DNA of 64,000 nt from Pristionchus mayeri (lineage: Eukaryota; Nematoda; Chromadorea; Rhabditida; Neodiplogasteridae): NCBI GenBank assembly GCA_036245805.1, contig BTRK01000006.1, positions 53,561,257 through 53,625,256 of the forward strand. The letters are read 5' to 3'. This document shows positions 36,583 to 50,200 of the stretch, one piece after another. The position numbers and the translations under genes were made by a program. The first letter of the stretch is position 1; each line of letters starts with the position of its first letter. Below the pieces are notes generated by a model. The model did not search any database and was not told the DNA's origin. It worked only from the letters and a program-made list of their open reading frames with translations.

Positions 36583-37888
36583 GAATCGCCATGTGCCTCA
36601 TTATCTTGGCTCTGTACCTCATCTACACTAATTCAAGGAAGGAAATCTGCGAGTATCGAAAACTACTCGTGATCTTTCTCATGGCGGGAATATTCTTTGC
36701 AATTCTCCATGTAATTATCTCTCCGGTGAGTTTCATGTTCGAAGAAATTACATGTTGGTGAAGAAACAATATTTCCATATTTTTAGACTACTGTCACTCG
36801 AGAAAACGCATTCATCACTTATTCTGGTTCCGAATGGGTAACCGACATGAAATTGATCGCCGTTTACTATGGCATCGTGTCAATTAGCTTCACCCTCTTA
36901 GCCATACAATTTCTGTACAGAGCTATGGTCCTTTCGAGGTTATGACTATATCGAAATTATGATGCTAATTATGTTTTTTTGCAGAAAACATTTGTGGTGG
37001 TTAAAGTTTCCCGGAAAAATATCGCTCAAATTGTAATGATATTAATTATTCAATTATTTATCTGGACTGCATTGTGCATCAATTTCAGCTACATAACTGA
37101 GTAATAAGCAGGACAAAATTGAGTAATTACGAGGTGCAATTATCGCCCGTTTAACAGCGGATTTAGACGATTTTCCCACAACAGACCGTGAGCATCGACT
37201 ACTGATATTTCTCGGAACTGAGAGTTATATGAAATTATTTGTGTATTATTCTACTTGATATCTTTCAGTTTGATGGTAATCTGAATTTTCCTCCGTTTCT
37301 AGCAATTATCACTATGATCATATGCGGCGGATCACTAACGATAATTATTGTTTGCTCAATTAGGTGTGTTTCTCTTGAAATTTACCAAACATGGGACTTG
37401 CTTATCACATGATGCTGTGGTGGTATATTTGTACATTGCAGAATTGTACGCGTACTAAATGATGGACAACATCTGAGTAGCAGTTGGCGAACATACAATT
37501 ACCACCTTTTCATAGCCCTTTACATACAGGCATAATTCATGAAACATTGGTGTTTCTCACATATGTTTGTGAAATTTAGCATATTTTCAGTTCATTGTTC
37601 CTATGGTCCTTATCTTCATTCCATGTCTAACTTACCTGCTACTTCCCTTCATTCCCAACCATGGATTCTACGCTTCTACATGGATGATTTCACTATTTTA
37701 CTCAATGTACCCTATCGGTAACGAACCATTTATAAATCGAGAATACAAATCAATTTCCAGTCGATCCTCTGGTTATGATTCTCTTCATCGGTGACTATCG
37801 TCGAGGGCTGATCGATCTGATTAGAAAGGCACTCTTCATGGATTCGCTTAACAACAGCACAGCCGTCGTCTCATTAAACAACAAATGA
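36583..37888 (+). CDS. Str-superfamily 7TM chemoreceptor, possibly decaying
   Basis: Exons seen: 36583-36725 (ATG at 36591), 36787-36938, 36985-about 37100, 37269-37363, 37442-37529, 37591-37717 and 37761-37888. Helices 1-3 are clear (MCLIILALYLIYTN; LLVIFLMAGIFFAILH; LIAVYYGIVSISFTLLAIQF then LYR). The last helix region has FYSMYPIG-VDPLVMILFIGDYRRG, the signature end of nematode Str/Srj-type receptors. These are membrane G-protein-coupled receptors of sensory neurons. The helix 4 segment (MILIIQLFIWTALCINFSY) is in a different frame from the preceding WWLKFPGK, and the following loop was not resolved. A frameshift at about 37036 is therefore likely. One donor at 37530 is GC rather than GT. 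Confidence 0.75.
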
Positions 37889-37938
37889 ATTATATAAATG
37901 TTGTTGAAATCGACCAGAACAATATTTTACTGTACATA

Positions 37939-38429
37939 CAGTATCGGACAAAAGTATTGCGATTTTTTTTCAAAAGCTCATATCTTCCTTTAAAATCAAG
38001 CTACAGGCTTGCTCTTTTTTCCATTATGTAGGAGGATGAGAGTAGTACTTGCTCAAGATATTAAGTTTAATGAAGGTCATTATCTTCTAATAATTAACTT
38101 ATTAGGCGTAATTAATGAATATTTCGGATTTTCCAGTTTACTAACGGAATTGTTCCAGCTGTTCCCACTTATCACAGATCTCCTGTAAGATCGCAGGAAC
38201 CAATACGACAGAAAAAAAATTTTGATCGTGGATTTCGGTGAAGATGTTGAGACTAGGTAACGTGAGGCCGAGGACAACGCCAATCCGCTTCGTTTGTCGA
38301 AATTTGCATATTTACGGGCAGTAGTGACCTACTGCTTAAAATGGCCGGCCAATTTTTGACCTACAGCGAGCGATTTTTTTCCAATCTGTGCGTAATGAAA
38401 TTGTCTACACGCTGGTTAGCTTACAACAC
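37939..38429. mobile_element. left end of a Tc1-like element
   Basis: TA then CAGTATCGGACAAAAGTATT, related to the ends of the element at 27903-30955, and similar for about the next 80 bases. The opposite end is not visible before the giant palindrome begins at 38430, so the element is truncated or was entered by the palindrome. Confidence 0.6.
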
Positions 38430-38502
38430 GATGAAAATTTTCATCTTCCTACAGTAATCATAAAAAAACACTTTAAATTTTAAATTTCACAAAACTTTTC
38501 TC

Positions 38503-39064
38503 TTTACAACACGGTTTTTATTGGAGATTCGGATTCCCCATACTCGATTTGAGGTACTTGTATTTTTCATTTGTCTTGGATCCTGCTTCTACATACTGCT
38601 ACTCAGTAAGCAGAACCCGGACTTGGTTGGTTTTTTTTATAAAAATACATTTCGGTGTGTCTCTCCCTTCTGAATTATGCAAATCCGCAAAGTAAGACCA
38701 GTTTTGCAAACCCAACGAAAAGATCTACAAATATGACTCAGTGGTCCAAGACTTCAAAGTGGACCGTTTTTGAGTTATCCCGGGCAAAGCAAAGTTTCGA
38801 CGTGTGATCATTCCACTCAACGGTTCTCTCGATAAATGGCAATCAATTAGAATTCACTAAATAACTGGTCTTACTTTGCGGATTTGCATAATTCAGAAGG
38901 GAGAGACACACCGAAATGTATTTTTTATCAAAAAAACCAACCAAGTCCGGGTTCTGCCTACTGAGTAGCAGTATGTAGAAGCAGGATCCAAGACAAATGA
39001 AAAATACAGGTACCTCAAATCGAGTATGGGGAATCCGAATCTCCAATAAAAACCGTGTTGTAAA
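38503..39064. repeat. nested foldback, left copy
   Basis: About 200-bp inverted ends starting TTTACAACACGGTTTTTATT enclose about 160 bp. The same unit is mirrored at 56758-57320. It is a foldback inside each arm and so predates the arm duplication. Confidence 0.85.
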
Positions 39065-39084
39065 GAGCCAGTAGGGGGAGCGGT

Positions 39085-40500
39085 TTGTTTACATATCGGA
39101 TTACCATCCGGTTTTGCCCATTTCCGTTCGCACGATTTCTCCCCTTCGCTCGTGTTTTGCCCTCGCCCGGATGCCCGGATTTTCGGAATCCTGCACGGAT
39201 GCCCGGAATCCTCCAGATTCCAGGAATCCGCACGGATTACCGGAATCCTCCTGATTCCTGCCCGGATTTCCGGAATCCTCCAGATTCCAGGAATCCCGCA
39301 CGGATGCCCGGAATCCTCCAGATTCCTTCTCCTGCCCGAATTCCGCATGCTGACCGTGTATGTCCTGACCGGTTTCCCAGTACTGGCTCAATCCGTCCAC
39401 TCTAGTGATATACGGTATCGGTTCTACCTACGGTAGGGAGATACGGTAGATCACGAGAGTAACACGACGCGAGAGAGAGCTTAAGACAACACGACAGCAC
39501 GCGAGAACGAACAAAGTAAAGACTGACTCTGTCTCCCCTCTCCCTCCTCCCAATCTTTGTTTACATAATAGGCTCCACCCCTTTCCGGGCACTATAACGG
39601 ATCCGGGCGCGCGCACGGAAATGACTGGAATATGCAAAACCCCTCTTACACTTCGATATCGCTGACTGGTTGTTGAATAAGCACAATAAATTTGGCCATT
39701 TCTGAGTCAATGACGTATTTTACTAAAAAATACGGCGCGCGCACGGATGCATGAAAAACGGGTCCTTTCCTCAAACTCTAAATTACAACCCAAGATCATG
39801 CCAGGATTTGCCATGTTCAACAATTGCCCTTTCAGGGCGCTATAACGGATCCGGGCGCGCGCACGGAAATGACTGAAATATGCAAAACCCCGCTTACACA
39901 TCGATATCGCTGACTGGTTGTTAAATAAATACAATAAATTCGACCATTTTTGTCAATCAATGAGACTTTTTTTCCGGAAACGACGGCCATGCGCACGGAT
40001 GCGCGGAAAACGGACGCTGCCGTCTTTGTTTACGTAACCTCAAACCATAACTTACAGCGCTAGATCGACGCCCGGTTTTTTCCCGAGTTCGCTCTGGACG
40101 TTCGGGGCACACGCACGGGCACTTGTTTACATATCAAATTACATGCCAAGGTCAACGCACGGTTTTCCCACAGCTCGTTTGGTTATCCGCCCGGTTTCCG
40201 GGCACACAATAAGCCCGCCCTTTCCGGGCGCAATAACGGATCCGGGCACACGCCCGGAAACGACCAAAATATGTACAACCCCTATTACACATCGATATTT
40301 CTGACTGGTTGTTGAATAAACACAATAAATTCGGCCATTTCTGAGTCAATGACGTATTATCCTAAAAGAGACGCCGTGCGCACGGATGCGCGGAAACGGG
40401 CGTTGACCTCTTTGTTTAAACAATAGGCTCCATCCCTTTACGGGTGAACCGAGGGCGTACGGATACACGGGAATGACTGAAATATACAAAGAGCCAAAAT
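39085..40500. repeat. CpG-rich repeat block, left arm
   Basis: Strongly GC-rich against an AT-rich background. A short tandem motif CCGGAATCCTCCAGATTCC (39180-39330) is followed by spaced copies of a block with ACGGATCCGGGCGCGCGCAC, ATGACTGAAATATGCAAAAC and GACTGGTTGTTGAATAA at about 39592, 39841 and 40231. No gene was recognised. The mirrored block is at 54960-56730. Confidence 0.8.
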
Positions 40501-41040
40501 GACTCCCTGCACAGCGGCGCGAAAATTTCAGTCTGAAATGCGTAACCCATCTAACGCCTCGATATCCATGACTGGTTATTGTCTAAACACAATACATCCC
40601 TGACTATTTCGGTCTAAACAACGACTCCGTGCACGGCTGCACGGAAATGTCAGTCTGAAATGCATAACCCATCTAACGCCTCGATATCAATGACTGGTTG
40701 TTATCTAAACACAATACATCCCTGACTATTTCGGTCTAAACAACGACTCCGTGCACGGCTGCACGGAAATGTCAGTCTGAAATGCATAACCCATCTAACG
40801 CCTCGATATCAATGACTGGTTGTTATCTAAACACAATACATCCCTGACTATTTCGGTCTAAACAACGACTCCGTGCACGGCTGCACGGAAATGTCAGTCT
40901 GAAATGCATAACTCATCTAACGCCTCGATATCAATGACTGGTTGTTATCTAAACACAGTTCATCCCTGACTATTTAGGTCTAAACAACGACTCCGTGCAC
41001 GGCTGCACGGAAATGTCAGTCTGAACTGCATAACCCATCT
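40499..41040. repeat. 122-bp tandem repeat, left arm
   Basis: Units begin at 40621, 40743, 40865 and 40987 with an exact 122-bp period, plus a diverged first unit. Each contains the imperfect palindrome GTGCACGGCTGCACGG. The right arm has only about two units (54690-54950), so copy number differs between arms. Confidence 0.9.
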
Positions 41041-41079
41041 TACACGTCGACATTCCTGAAGTGCGAAGCATGCCTGATA

Positions 41080-41941
41080 TGTCCACGTGTTGGTGCTCGG
41101 ATGACCGGATTATCATATCCGTGCAGTGTATACACGTAGTCTTCACCAACTTTATGTTGCGTAATCAACCTGAAATTGCCGGTGGTCTTGGTTCAAAAGA
41201 GATTTACACTAACATTTTCCAATCAAACATGTAAATCCACGTGGTGAGCAGTCTTATCACTGTATGTTTTATGTTATGCTATCCGTCAAGTGGAGCACGT
41301 AGTGCAAGCAGTCTTCCCAACCTTAGAGTGCGAAATTTGCCTGAGGTTGACCCGTGTTTTTGGTTCTTATCGGGTTTAAACAGGCATTATCCAATCAAAC
41401 ATGTAAATATTCGGGGTGAGCAGTTTTTTCACTCTACGGAGTGCGAAGCATTCCCGCTTTTTGATCGGATTATGCTATCCTTCCAGTGACTGCACGTAGT
41501 GCAAGCAGTCTTCCCAACTTTATAGTGCGAAATTTGTCCGAGATTGACCATTGGTCTTGGTTCTGGTCGGGTTTAAACTGGCATTATCCAATAAAACATG
41601 TAAATACTCGGGGTGGGCAGCCTTTTCACTCTATGGAGTGCGAAGCATGCCTGAAATATATACGGGTGCCCTGTTTTATGACCGGTTTATGCTCTCCGTC
41701 TGGTGGTACACGTAGTACAAGCAGTCTTCCCAAACGTTATAGTGCGAAATTTGTTCGTGATTGACCAGTGGTCTTGGTTCTGGTCAAGTTTAAACTGGCA
41801 TTATCCAATCAAACATGTAAATACTTGGGGTGAGCAGTCTTTTCACTTTATGAAGTGCGAAGCATGCTTGATATGTACACTGGTGCACGGTTGAATGACC
41901 GGATTATGCTATCCGTCAAGTGGTAGACGTAGTGCAAGCAG
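41080..41941 (+). repeat. satellite monomers in forward orientation
   Basis: Diverged units of about 217 bp run in the sense opposite to the main array. At 41941 the orientation flips inside GCAAGCAG: GTGAAAAGACTGC follows in the reverse sense. This is the inner turning point of the palindrome. Confidence 0.85.
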
Positions 41942-42049
41942 GTGAAAAGACTGCTCACCCCAAGTATTTACATGTTTGATTGGATAATGCCAGTTTAAAC
42001 TTAACAAGAACCAAGACCACTGGTCAATTACGGACAAATTTCGCACTAT

Positions 42050-44010
42050 AACGTTTGTGAAGACTGCTTGTACTACGTGTACCACCAGACGGATAGCATA
42101 AACCGGTCATAAAACAGGGCACCCGTATATATTTCAAGCATGCTTCGCACTCCATGGAGTGAAAAGGCTGCCCACCAAGAGTATTTACATGTTTTATTAG
42201 ATAATGCCAGTTTAAACCCGCCCAGAACCAAGACCACTGGTCAATCACGGACAAATTTCGCACTATAACGTTTGGGAAGACTGCTTGTACTAAGTGTACC
42301 ACCAGACGGATAGCCTAAACCGGTCATATAACAGGGCACCCGTATATATTTCAGGCATGCTTCGCACTTCATAAAGTGAAAAGACTGCTCACCCCAAGTA
42401 TTTACATGTTTGATTGGATAATGCCAGTTTAAACTTGACCAGAACCAAGACCACTGGTCAATCACGGACAAATTTTGCACTATAACGTTTGGGAAGACCG
42501 CTTGCACTACTAGCACCCACTGGATGGATAGCATAATCAGGTCATAAAAATGTGCACCCGTGTATATTTCAGGCATGCTTCGCACTTCATAAAGTGAAAA
42601 GACTGCTCGCCCACGAGGATTCACATGTTTCATTGGAAAATGTCAGTTCAAAACTAGACAAAGACAAATACCACTGACAAATCTCAGGCAAATTTCGCAC
42701 TATAACGTTGGGAAGACTGCTTGTACTACGTGTACCACCAGACGGATAGCATAAACCGGTCATAAAACAGGGCACCCGTATATATTTCAAGCATGCTTCG
42801 CACTCCATGGAGTGAAAAGGCTGCCCACCAAGAGTATTTACATGTTTTATTAGATAATGCCAGTTTAAACCCGCCCAGAACCAAGACCACTGGTCAATCA
42901 CGGACAAATTTCGCACTATAACGTTTGGGAAGACTGCTTGTACTAAGTGTACCACCAGACGGATAGCCTAAACCGGTCATATAACAGGGCACCCGTATAT
43001 ATTTCAGGCATGCTTCGCACTTCATAAAGTGAAAAGACTGCTCACCCCAAGTATTTACATGTTTGATTGGATAATGCCAGTTTAAACTTGACCAGAACCA
43101 AGACCACTGGTCAATCACGGACAAATTTTGCACTATAACGTTTGGGAAGACCGCTTGCACTACTAGCACCCACTGGATGGATAGCATAATCAAGTCATAA
43201 AAATGTGCACCCGTGTATATTTCAGGCATGCTTCGCACTTCATAAAGTGAAAAGACTGCTCGCCCACGAGGATTCACATGTTTCATTGGAAAATGTCAGT
43301 TCAAAACTAGACAAAGACAAATACCACTGACAAATCTCAGGCAAATTTCGCACTATAACGTTGGGAAGACTGCTTGTACTACGTGTACCACCAGACGGAT
43401 AGCATAAACCGGTCATAAAACAGGGCACCCGTATATATTTCAAGCATGCTTCGCACTCCATGGAGTGAAAAGGCTGCCCACCAAGAGTATTTACATGTTT
43501 TATTAGATAATGCCAGTTTAAACCCGCCCAGAACCAAGACCACTGGTCAATCACGGACAAATTTCGCACTATAACGTTTGGGAAGACTGCTTGTACTAAG
43601 TGTACCACCAGACGGATAGCCTAAACCGGTCATATAACAGGGCACCCGTATATATTTCAGGCATGCTTCGCACTTCATAAAGTGAAAAGACTGCTCACCC
43701 CAAGTATTTACATGTTTGATTGCATAATGCCAGTTTAAACTTGACCAGAACCAAGACCACTGGTCAATCACGGACAAATTTTGCACTATAACGTTTGGGA
43801 AGACCGCTTGCACTACTAGCACCCACTGGATGGATAGCATAATCAGGTCATAAAAATGTGCACCCGTGTATATTTCAGGCATGCTTCGCACTTCATAAAG
43901 TGAAAAGACTGCTCGCCCACGAGGATTCACATGTTTCATTGGAAAATGTCAGTTCAAAACTAGACAAAGACAAATACCACTGACAAATCTCAGGCAAATT
44001 TCGCACTATA
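42050..44010 (-). repeat. higher-order repeat, 653 bp, three copies
   Basis: Three successive three-monomer blocks repeat at a 653-bp period with only a few base differences, for example CAGGTCAT versus CAAGTCAT (42537/43190) and GGATAATG versus GCATAATG (43721). Confidence 0.9.
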
Positions 44011-44285
44011 ACGTTGGGAAGACTGCTTGTACTACGTGTACCACCAGACGGATAGCATAAACCGGTCATAAAACAGGGCACCCGTATATATTTCAGGCAT
44101 GCTTCGCACTCCATAGAGTGAAAAGGCTGCCCACCCCGAGTATTTACATGTTTTATTGGATAATGCCAGTTTAAACCCGACCAGAACCAAGACCACTGGT
44201 CAATCACGGACAAATTTCGAACTATAACGTTGGGAAGACTGCTTGCACTACGTGTACCACTTGACGGATTGCATAATCCGGTCAT

Positions 44286-47200
44286 TCAACCGTGAACCAG
44301 TGTACATATCAGGTATGCTTCGCACTTCATAAAGTGAAAAGACTGCTCACCCCAAGTATTTACATGTTTGAATAGATAATACCAGTTTAAACTTGACCAG
44401 AACCAAGACCACTGGTCAATTACGGACAAATTTCGCACTATACGTTTGGGAAGACTGCTTGTACTACGTGTACCACCAGACGGATAGCATAAACCGGTCA
44501 TATAACAGGGCACCCGTATATATTTCAGGCATGCTTCGCACTCCATGGAGTGAAAAGGCTGCCCACCAAGAGTATTTACATGTTTTATTGGATAATGCCA
44601 GTTTAAACCCGACCAGAACCAAGACCACTGGTCAATCACGGACAAATTTCGCACTATAACGTTTGGGAAGACTGCTTGCACTACGTGTACCACCAGACGG
44701 ATAGCATAAACCGGTCATATAACAGGGCACCCGTATATATTTCAGGCATGCTTCGCACTTCATAAAGTGAAAAGACTGCTCACCCCAAGTATTTACATGT
44801 TTGATTGGATAATGCCAGTTTAAACTTGACCAGAACCAAGACCACTGGTCAATCACGGACAAATTTTGCACTATAACGTTTGGGAAGACCGCTTGCACTA
44901 CTAGCACCCACTGGACGGATAGCATAAACCGGTCATATAACAGGGCACCCGTATATATTTCAGGCATGCTTCGCACTCCATGGAGTGAAAAGGCTGCCCA
45001 CCAAGAGTATTTACATGTTTGATTGGATAATGCCAGTTTAAACTTGACCAGAACCAAGACCACTGGTCAATCACGGATAAATTTCGAACTATAACGTTGG
45101 GAAGACTGCTTGCACTACGTGTACCACTTGACGGATTGCATAATCCGGTCATTCAACCGTGAACCAGTGTACATATCAGGTATGCTTCGCACTTCATAAA
45201 GTGAAAAGACTGCTCACCCCAAGTATTTACATGTTTGAATAGATAATACCAGTTTAAACTTGACCAGAACCAAGACCACTGGTCAATTACGGACAAATTT
45301 CGCACTATACGTTTGGGAAGACTGCTTGTACTACGTGTACCACCAGACGGATAGCATAAACCGGTCATATAACAGGGCACCCGTATATATTTCAGGCATG
45401 CTTCGCACTCCATGGAGTGAAAAGGCTGCCCACCAAGAGTATTTACATGTTTTATTGGATAATGCCAGTTTAAACCCGACCAGAACCAAGACCACTGGTC
45501 AATCACGGACAAATTTCGCACTATAACGTTTGGGAAGACTGCTTGCACTACGTGTACCACCAGACGGATAGCATAAACCGGTCATATAACAGGGCACCCG
45601 TATATATTTCAGGCATGCTTCGCACTTCATAAAGTGAAAAGACTGCTCACCCCAAGTATTTACATGTTTGATTGGATAATGCCAGTTTAAACTTGACCAG
45701 AACCAAGACCACTGGTCAATCACGGACAAATTTTGCACTATAACGTTTGGGAAGACCGCTTGCACTACTAGCACCCACTGGACGGATAGCATAAACCGGT
45801 CATATAACAGGGCACCCGTATATATTTCAGGCATGCTTCGCACTCCATGGAGTGAAAAGGCTGCCCACCAAGAGTATTTACATGTTTTATTGGATAATGC
45901 CAGTTTAAACCCGCCCAGAACCAAGACCACTGGTCAATCACGGACAAATTTCGCACTATAACGTTTGGGAAGACCGCTTGCACTACTAGCACCCACTGGA
46001 TGGATAGCATAATCAGGTCATAAAAATGTGCACCCGTGTATATTTCAGGCATGCTTCGCACTTCATAAATTGAAAAGACTGCTCGCCCACGAGGATTCAC
46101 ATGTTTCATTGGAAAATGTCAGTTCAAAACTAGACAAAGACAAATACCACTGACAAATCTCAGGCAAATTTCGCACTATAACGTTGGGAAGACTGCTTGT
46201 ACTACGTGTACCACCAGACGGATAGCATAAACCGGTCATAAAACAGGGCACCCGTATATATTTCAGGCATGCTTCGCACTCCATAGAGTGAAAAGGCTGC
46301 CCACCCCGAGTATTTACATGTTTTATTGGATAATGCCAGTTTAAACCCGACCAGAACCAAGACCACTGGTCAATCACGGACAAATTTCGAACTATAACGT
46401 TGGGAAGACTGCTTGCACTACGTGTACCACTTGACGGATAGCATAATCCGGTCATTCAACCGTGAACCAGTGTACATATCAGGTATGCTTCGCACTTCAT
46501 AAAGTGAAAAGACTGCTCACCCCAAGTATTTACATGTTTGAATAGATAATACCAGTTTAAACTTGACCAGAACCAAGACCACTGGTCAATTACGGACAAA
46601 TTTCGCACTATACGTTTGGGAAGACTGCTTGTACTACGTGTACCACCAGACGGATAGCATAAACCGGTCATATAACAGGGCACCCGTATATATTTCAGGC
46701 ATGCTTCGCACTCCATGGAGTGAAAAGGCTGCCCACCAAGAGTATTTACATGTTTTATTGGATAATGCCAGTTTAAACCCGACCAGAACCAAGACCACTG
46801 GTCAATCACGGACAAATTTCGCACTATAACGTTTGGGAAGACTGCTTGCACTACGTGTACCACCAGACGGATAGCATAAACCGGTCATATAACAGGGCAC
46901 CCGTATATATTTCAGGCATGCTTCGCACTTCATAAAGTGAAAAGACTGCTCACCCCAAGTATTTACATGTTTGATTGGATAATGCCAGTTTAAACTTGAC
47001 CAGAACCAAGACCACTGGTCAATCACGGACAAATTTTGCACTATAACGTTTGGGAAGACCGCTTGCACTACTAGCACCCACTGGACGGATAGCATAAACC
47101 GGTCATATAACAGGGCACCCGTATATATTTCAGGCATGCTTCGCACTCCATGGAGTGAAAAGGCTGCCCACCAAGAGTATTTACATGTTTTATTGGATAA

Positions 47201-50200
47201 TGCCAGTTTAAACCCGCCCAGAACCAAGACCACTGGTCAATCACGGACAAATTTCGCACTATAACGTTTGGGAAGACCGCTTGCACTACTAGCACCCACT
47301 GGATGGATAGCATAATCAGGTCATAAAAATGTGCACCCGTGTATATTTCAGGCATGCTTCGCACTTCATAAATTGAAAAGACTGCTCGCCCACGAGGATT
47401 CACATGTTTCATTGGAAAATGTCAGTTCAAAACTAGACAAAGACAAATACCACTGACAAATCTCAGGCAAATTTCGCACTATAACGTTGGGAAGACTGCT
47501 TGTACTACGTGTACCACCAGACGGATAGCATAAACCGGTCATAAAACAGGGCACCCGTATATATTTCAGGCATGCTTCGCACTCCATAGAGTGAAAAGGC
47601 TGCCCACCCCGAGTATTTACATGTTTTATTGGATAATGCCAGTTTAAACCCGACCAGAACCAAGACCACTGGTCAATCACGGACAAATTTCGAACTATAA
47701 CGTTGGGAAGACTGCTTGCACTACGTGTACCACTTGACGGATAGCATAATCCGGTCATATAACAGGGCACCCGTATATATTTCAGGCATGCTTCGCACTT
47801 CATAAAGTGAAAAGACTGCTCACCCCAAGTATTTACATGTTTGATTGGATAATGCCAGTTTAAACTTGACCAGAACCAAGACCACTGGTCAATCACGGAC
47901 AAATTTTGCACTATAACGTTTGGGAAGACCGCTTGCACTACTAGCACCCACTGGACGGATAGCATAAACCGGTCATATAACAGGGCACCCGTATATATTT
48001 CAGGCATGCTTCGCACTCCATGGAGTGAAAAGGCTGCCCACCAAGAGTATTTACATGTTTGATTGGATAATGCCAGTTTAAACTTGACCAGAACCAAGAC
48101 CACTGGTCAATCACGGATAAATTTCGAACTATAACGTTGGGAAGACTGCTTGCACTACGTGTACCACTTGACGGATTGCATAATCCGGTCATTCAACCGT
48201 GAACCAGTGTACATATCAGGTATGCTTCGCACTTCATAAAGTGAAAAGACTGCTCACCCCAAGTATTTACATGTTTGAATAGATAATACCAGTTTAAACT
48301 TGACCAGAACCAAGACCACTGGTCAATTACGGACAAATTTCGCACTATACGTTTGGGAAGACTGCTTGTACTACGTGTACCACCAGACGGATAGCATAAA
48401 CCGGTCATATAACAGGGCACCCGTATATATTTCAGGCATGCTTCGCACTCCATGGAGTGAAAAGGCTGCCCACCAAGAGTATTTACATGTTTTATTGGAT
48501 AATGCCAGTTTAAACCCGACCAGAACCAAGACCACTGGTCAATCACGGACAAATTTCGCACTATAACGTTTGGGAAGACTGCTTGCACTACGTGTACCAC
48601 CAGACGGATAGCATAAACCGGTCATATAACAGGGCACCCGTATATATTTCAGGCATGCTTCGCACTTCATAAAGTGAAAAGACTGCTCACCCCAAGTATT
48701 TACATGTTTGATTGGATAATGCCAGTTTAAACTTGACCAGAACCAAGACCACTGGTCAATCACGGACAAATTTTGCACTATAACGTTTGGGAAGACCGCT
48801 TGCACTACTAGCACCCACTGGACGGATAGCATAAACCGGTCATATAACAGGGCACCCGTATATATTTCAGGCATGCTTCGCACTCCATGGAGTGAAAAGG
48901 CTGCCCACCAAGAGTATTTACATGTTTTATTGGATAATGCCAGTTTAAACCCGCCCAGAACCAAGACCACTGGTCAATCACGGACAAATTTCGCACTATA
49001 ACGTTTGGGAAGACCGCTTGCACTACTAGCACCCACTGGATGGATAGCATAATCAGGTCATAAAAATGTGCACCCGTGTATATTTCAGGCATGCTTCGCA
49101 CTTCATAAATTGAAAAGACTGCTCGCCCACGAGGATTCACATGTTTCATTGGAAAATGTCAGTTCAAAACTAGACAAAGACAAATACCACTGACAAATCT
49201 CAGGCAAATTTCGCACTATAACGTTGGGAAGACTGCTTGTACTACGTGTACCACCAGACGGATAGCATAAACCGGTCATAAAACAGGGCACCCGTATATA
49301 TTTCAGGCATGCTTCGCACTCCATAGAGTGAAAAGGCTGCCCACCCCGAGTATTTACATGTTTTATTGGATAATGCCAGTTTAAACCCGACCAGAACCAA
49401 GACCACTGGTCAATCACGGACAAATTTCGAACTATAACGTTGGGAAGACTGCTTGCACTACGTGTACCACTTGACGGATAGCATAATCCGGTCATTCAAC
49501 CGTGAACCAGTGTACATATCAGGTATGCTTCGCACTTCATAAAGTGAAAAGACTGCTCACCCCAAGTATTTACATGTTTGAATAGATAATACCAGTTTAA
49601 ACTTGACCAGAACCAAGACCACTGGTCAATTACGGACAAATTTCGCACTATACGTTTGGGAAGACTGCTTGTACTACGTGTACCACCAGACGGATAGCAT
49701 AAACCGGTCATATAACAGGGCACCCGTATATATTTCAGGCATGCTTCGCACTCCATGGAGTGAAAAGGCTGCCCACCAAGAGTATTTACATGTTTTATTG
49801 GATAATGCCAGTTTAAACCCGACCAGAACCAAGACCACTGGTCAATCACGGACAAATTTCGCACTATAACGTTTGGGAAGACTGCTTGCACTACGTGTAC
49901 CACCAGACGGATAGCATAAACCGGTCATATAACAGGGCACCCGTATATATTTCAGGCATGCTTCGCACTTCATAAAGTGAAAAGACTGCTCACCCCAAGT
50001 ATTTACATGTTTGATTGGATAATGCCAGTTTAAACTTGACCAGAACCAAGACCACTGGTCAATCACGGACAAATTTTGCACTATAACGTTTGGGAAGACC
50101 GCTTGCACTACTAGCACCCACTGGACGGATAGCATAAACCGGTCATATAACAGGGCACCCGTATATATTTCAGGCATGCTTCGCACTCCATGGAGTGAAA

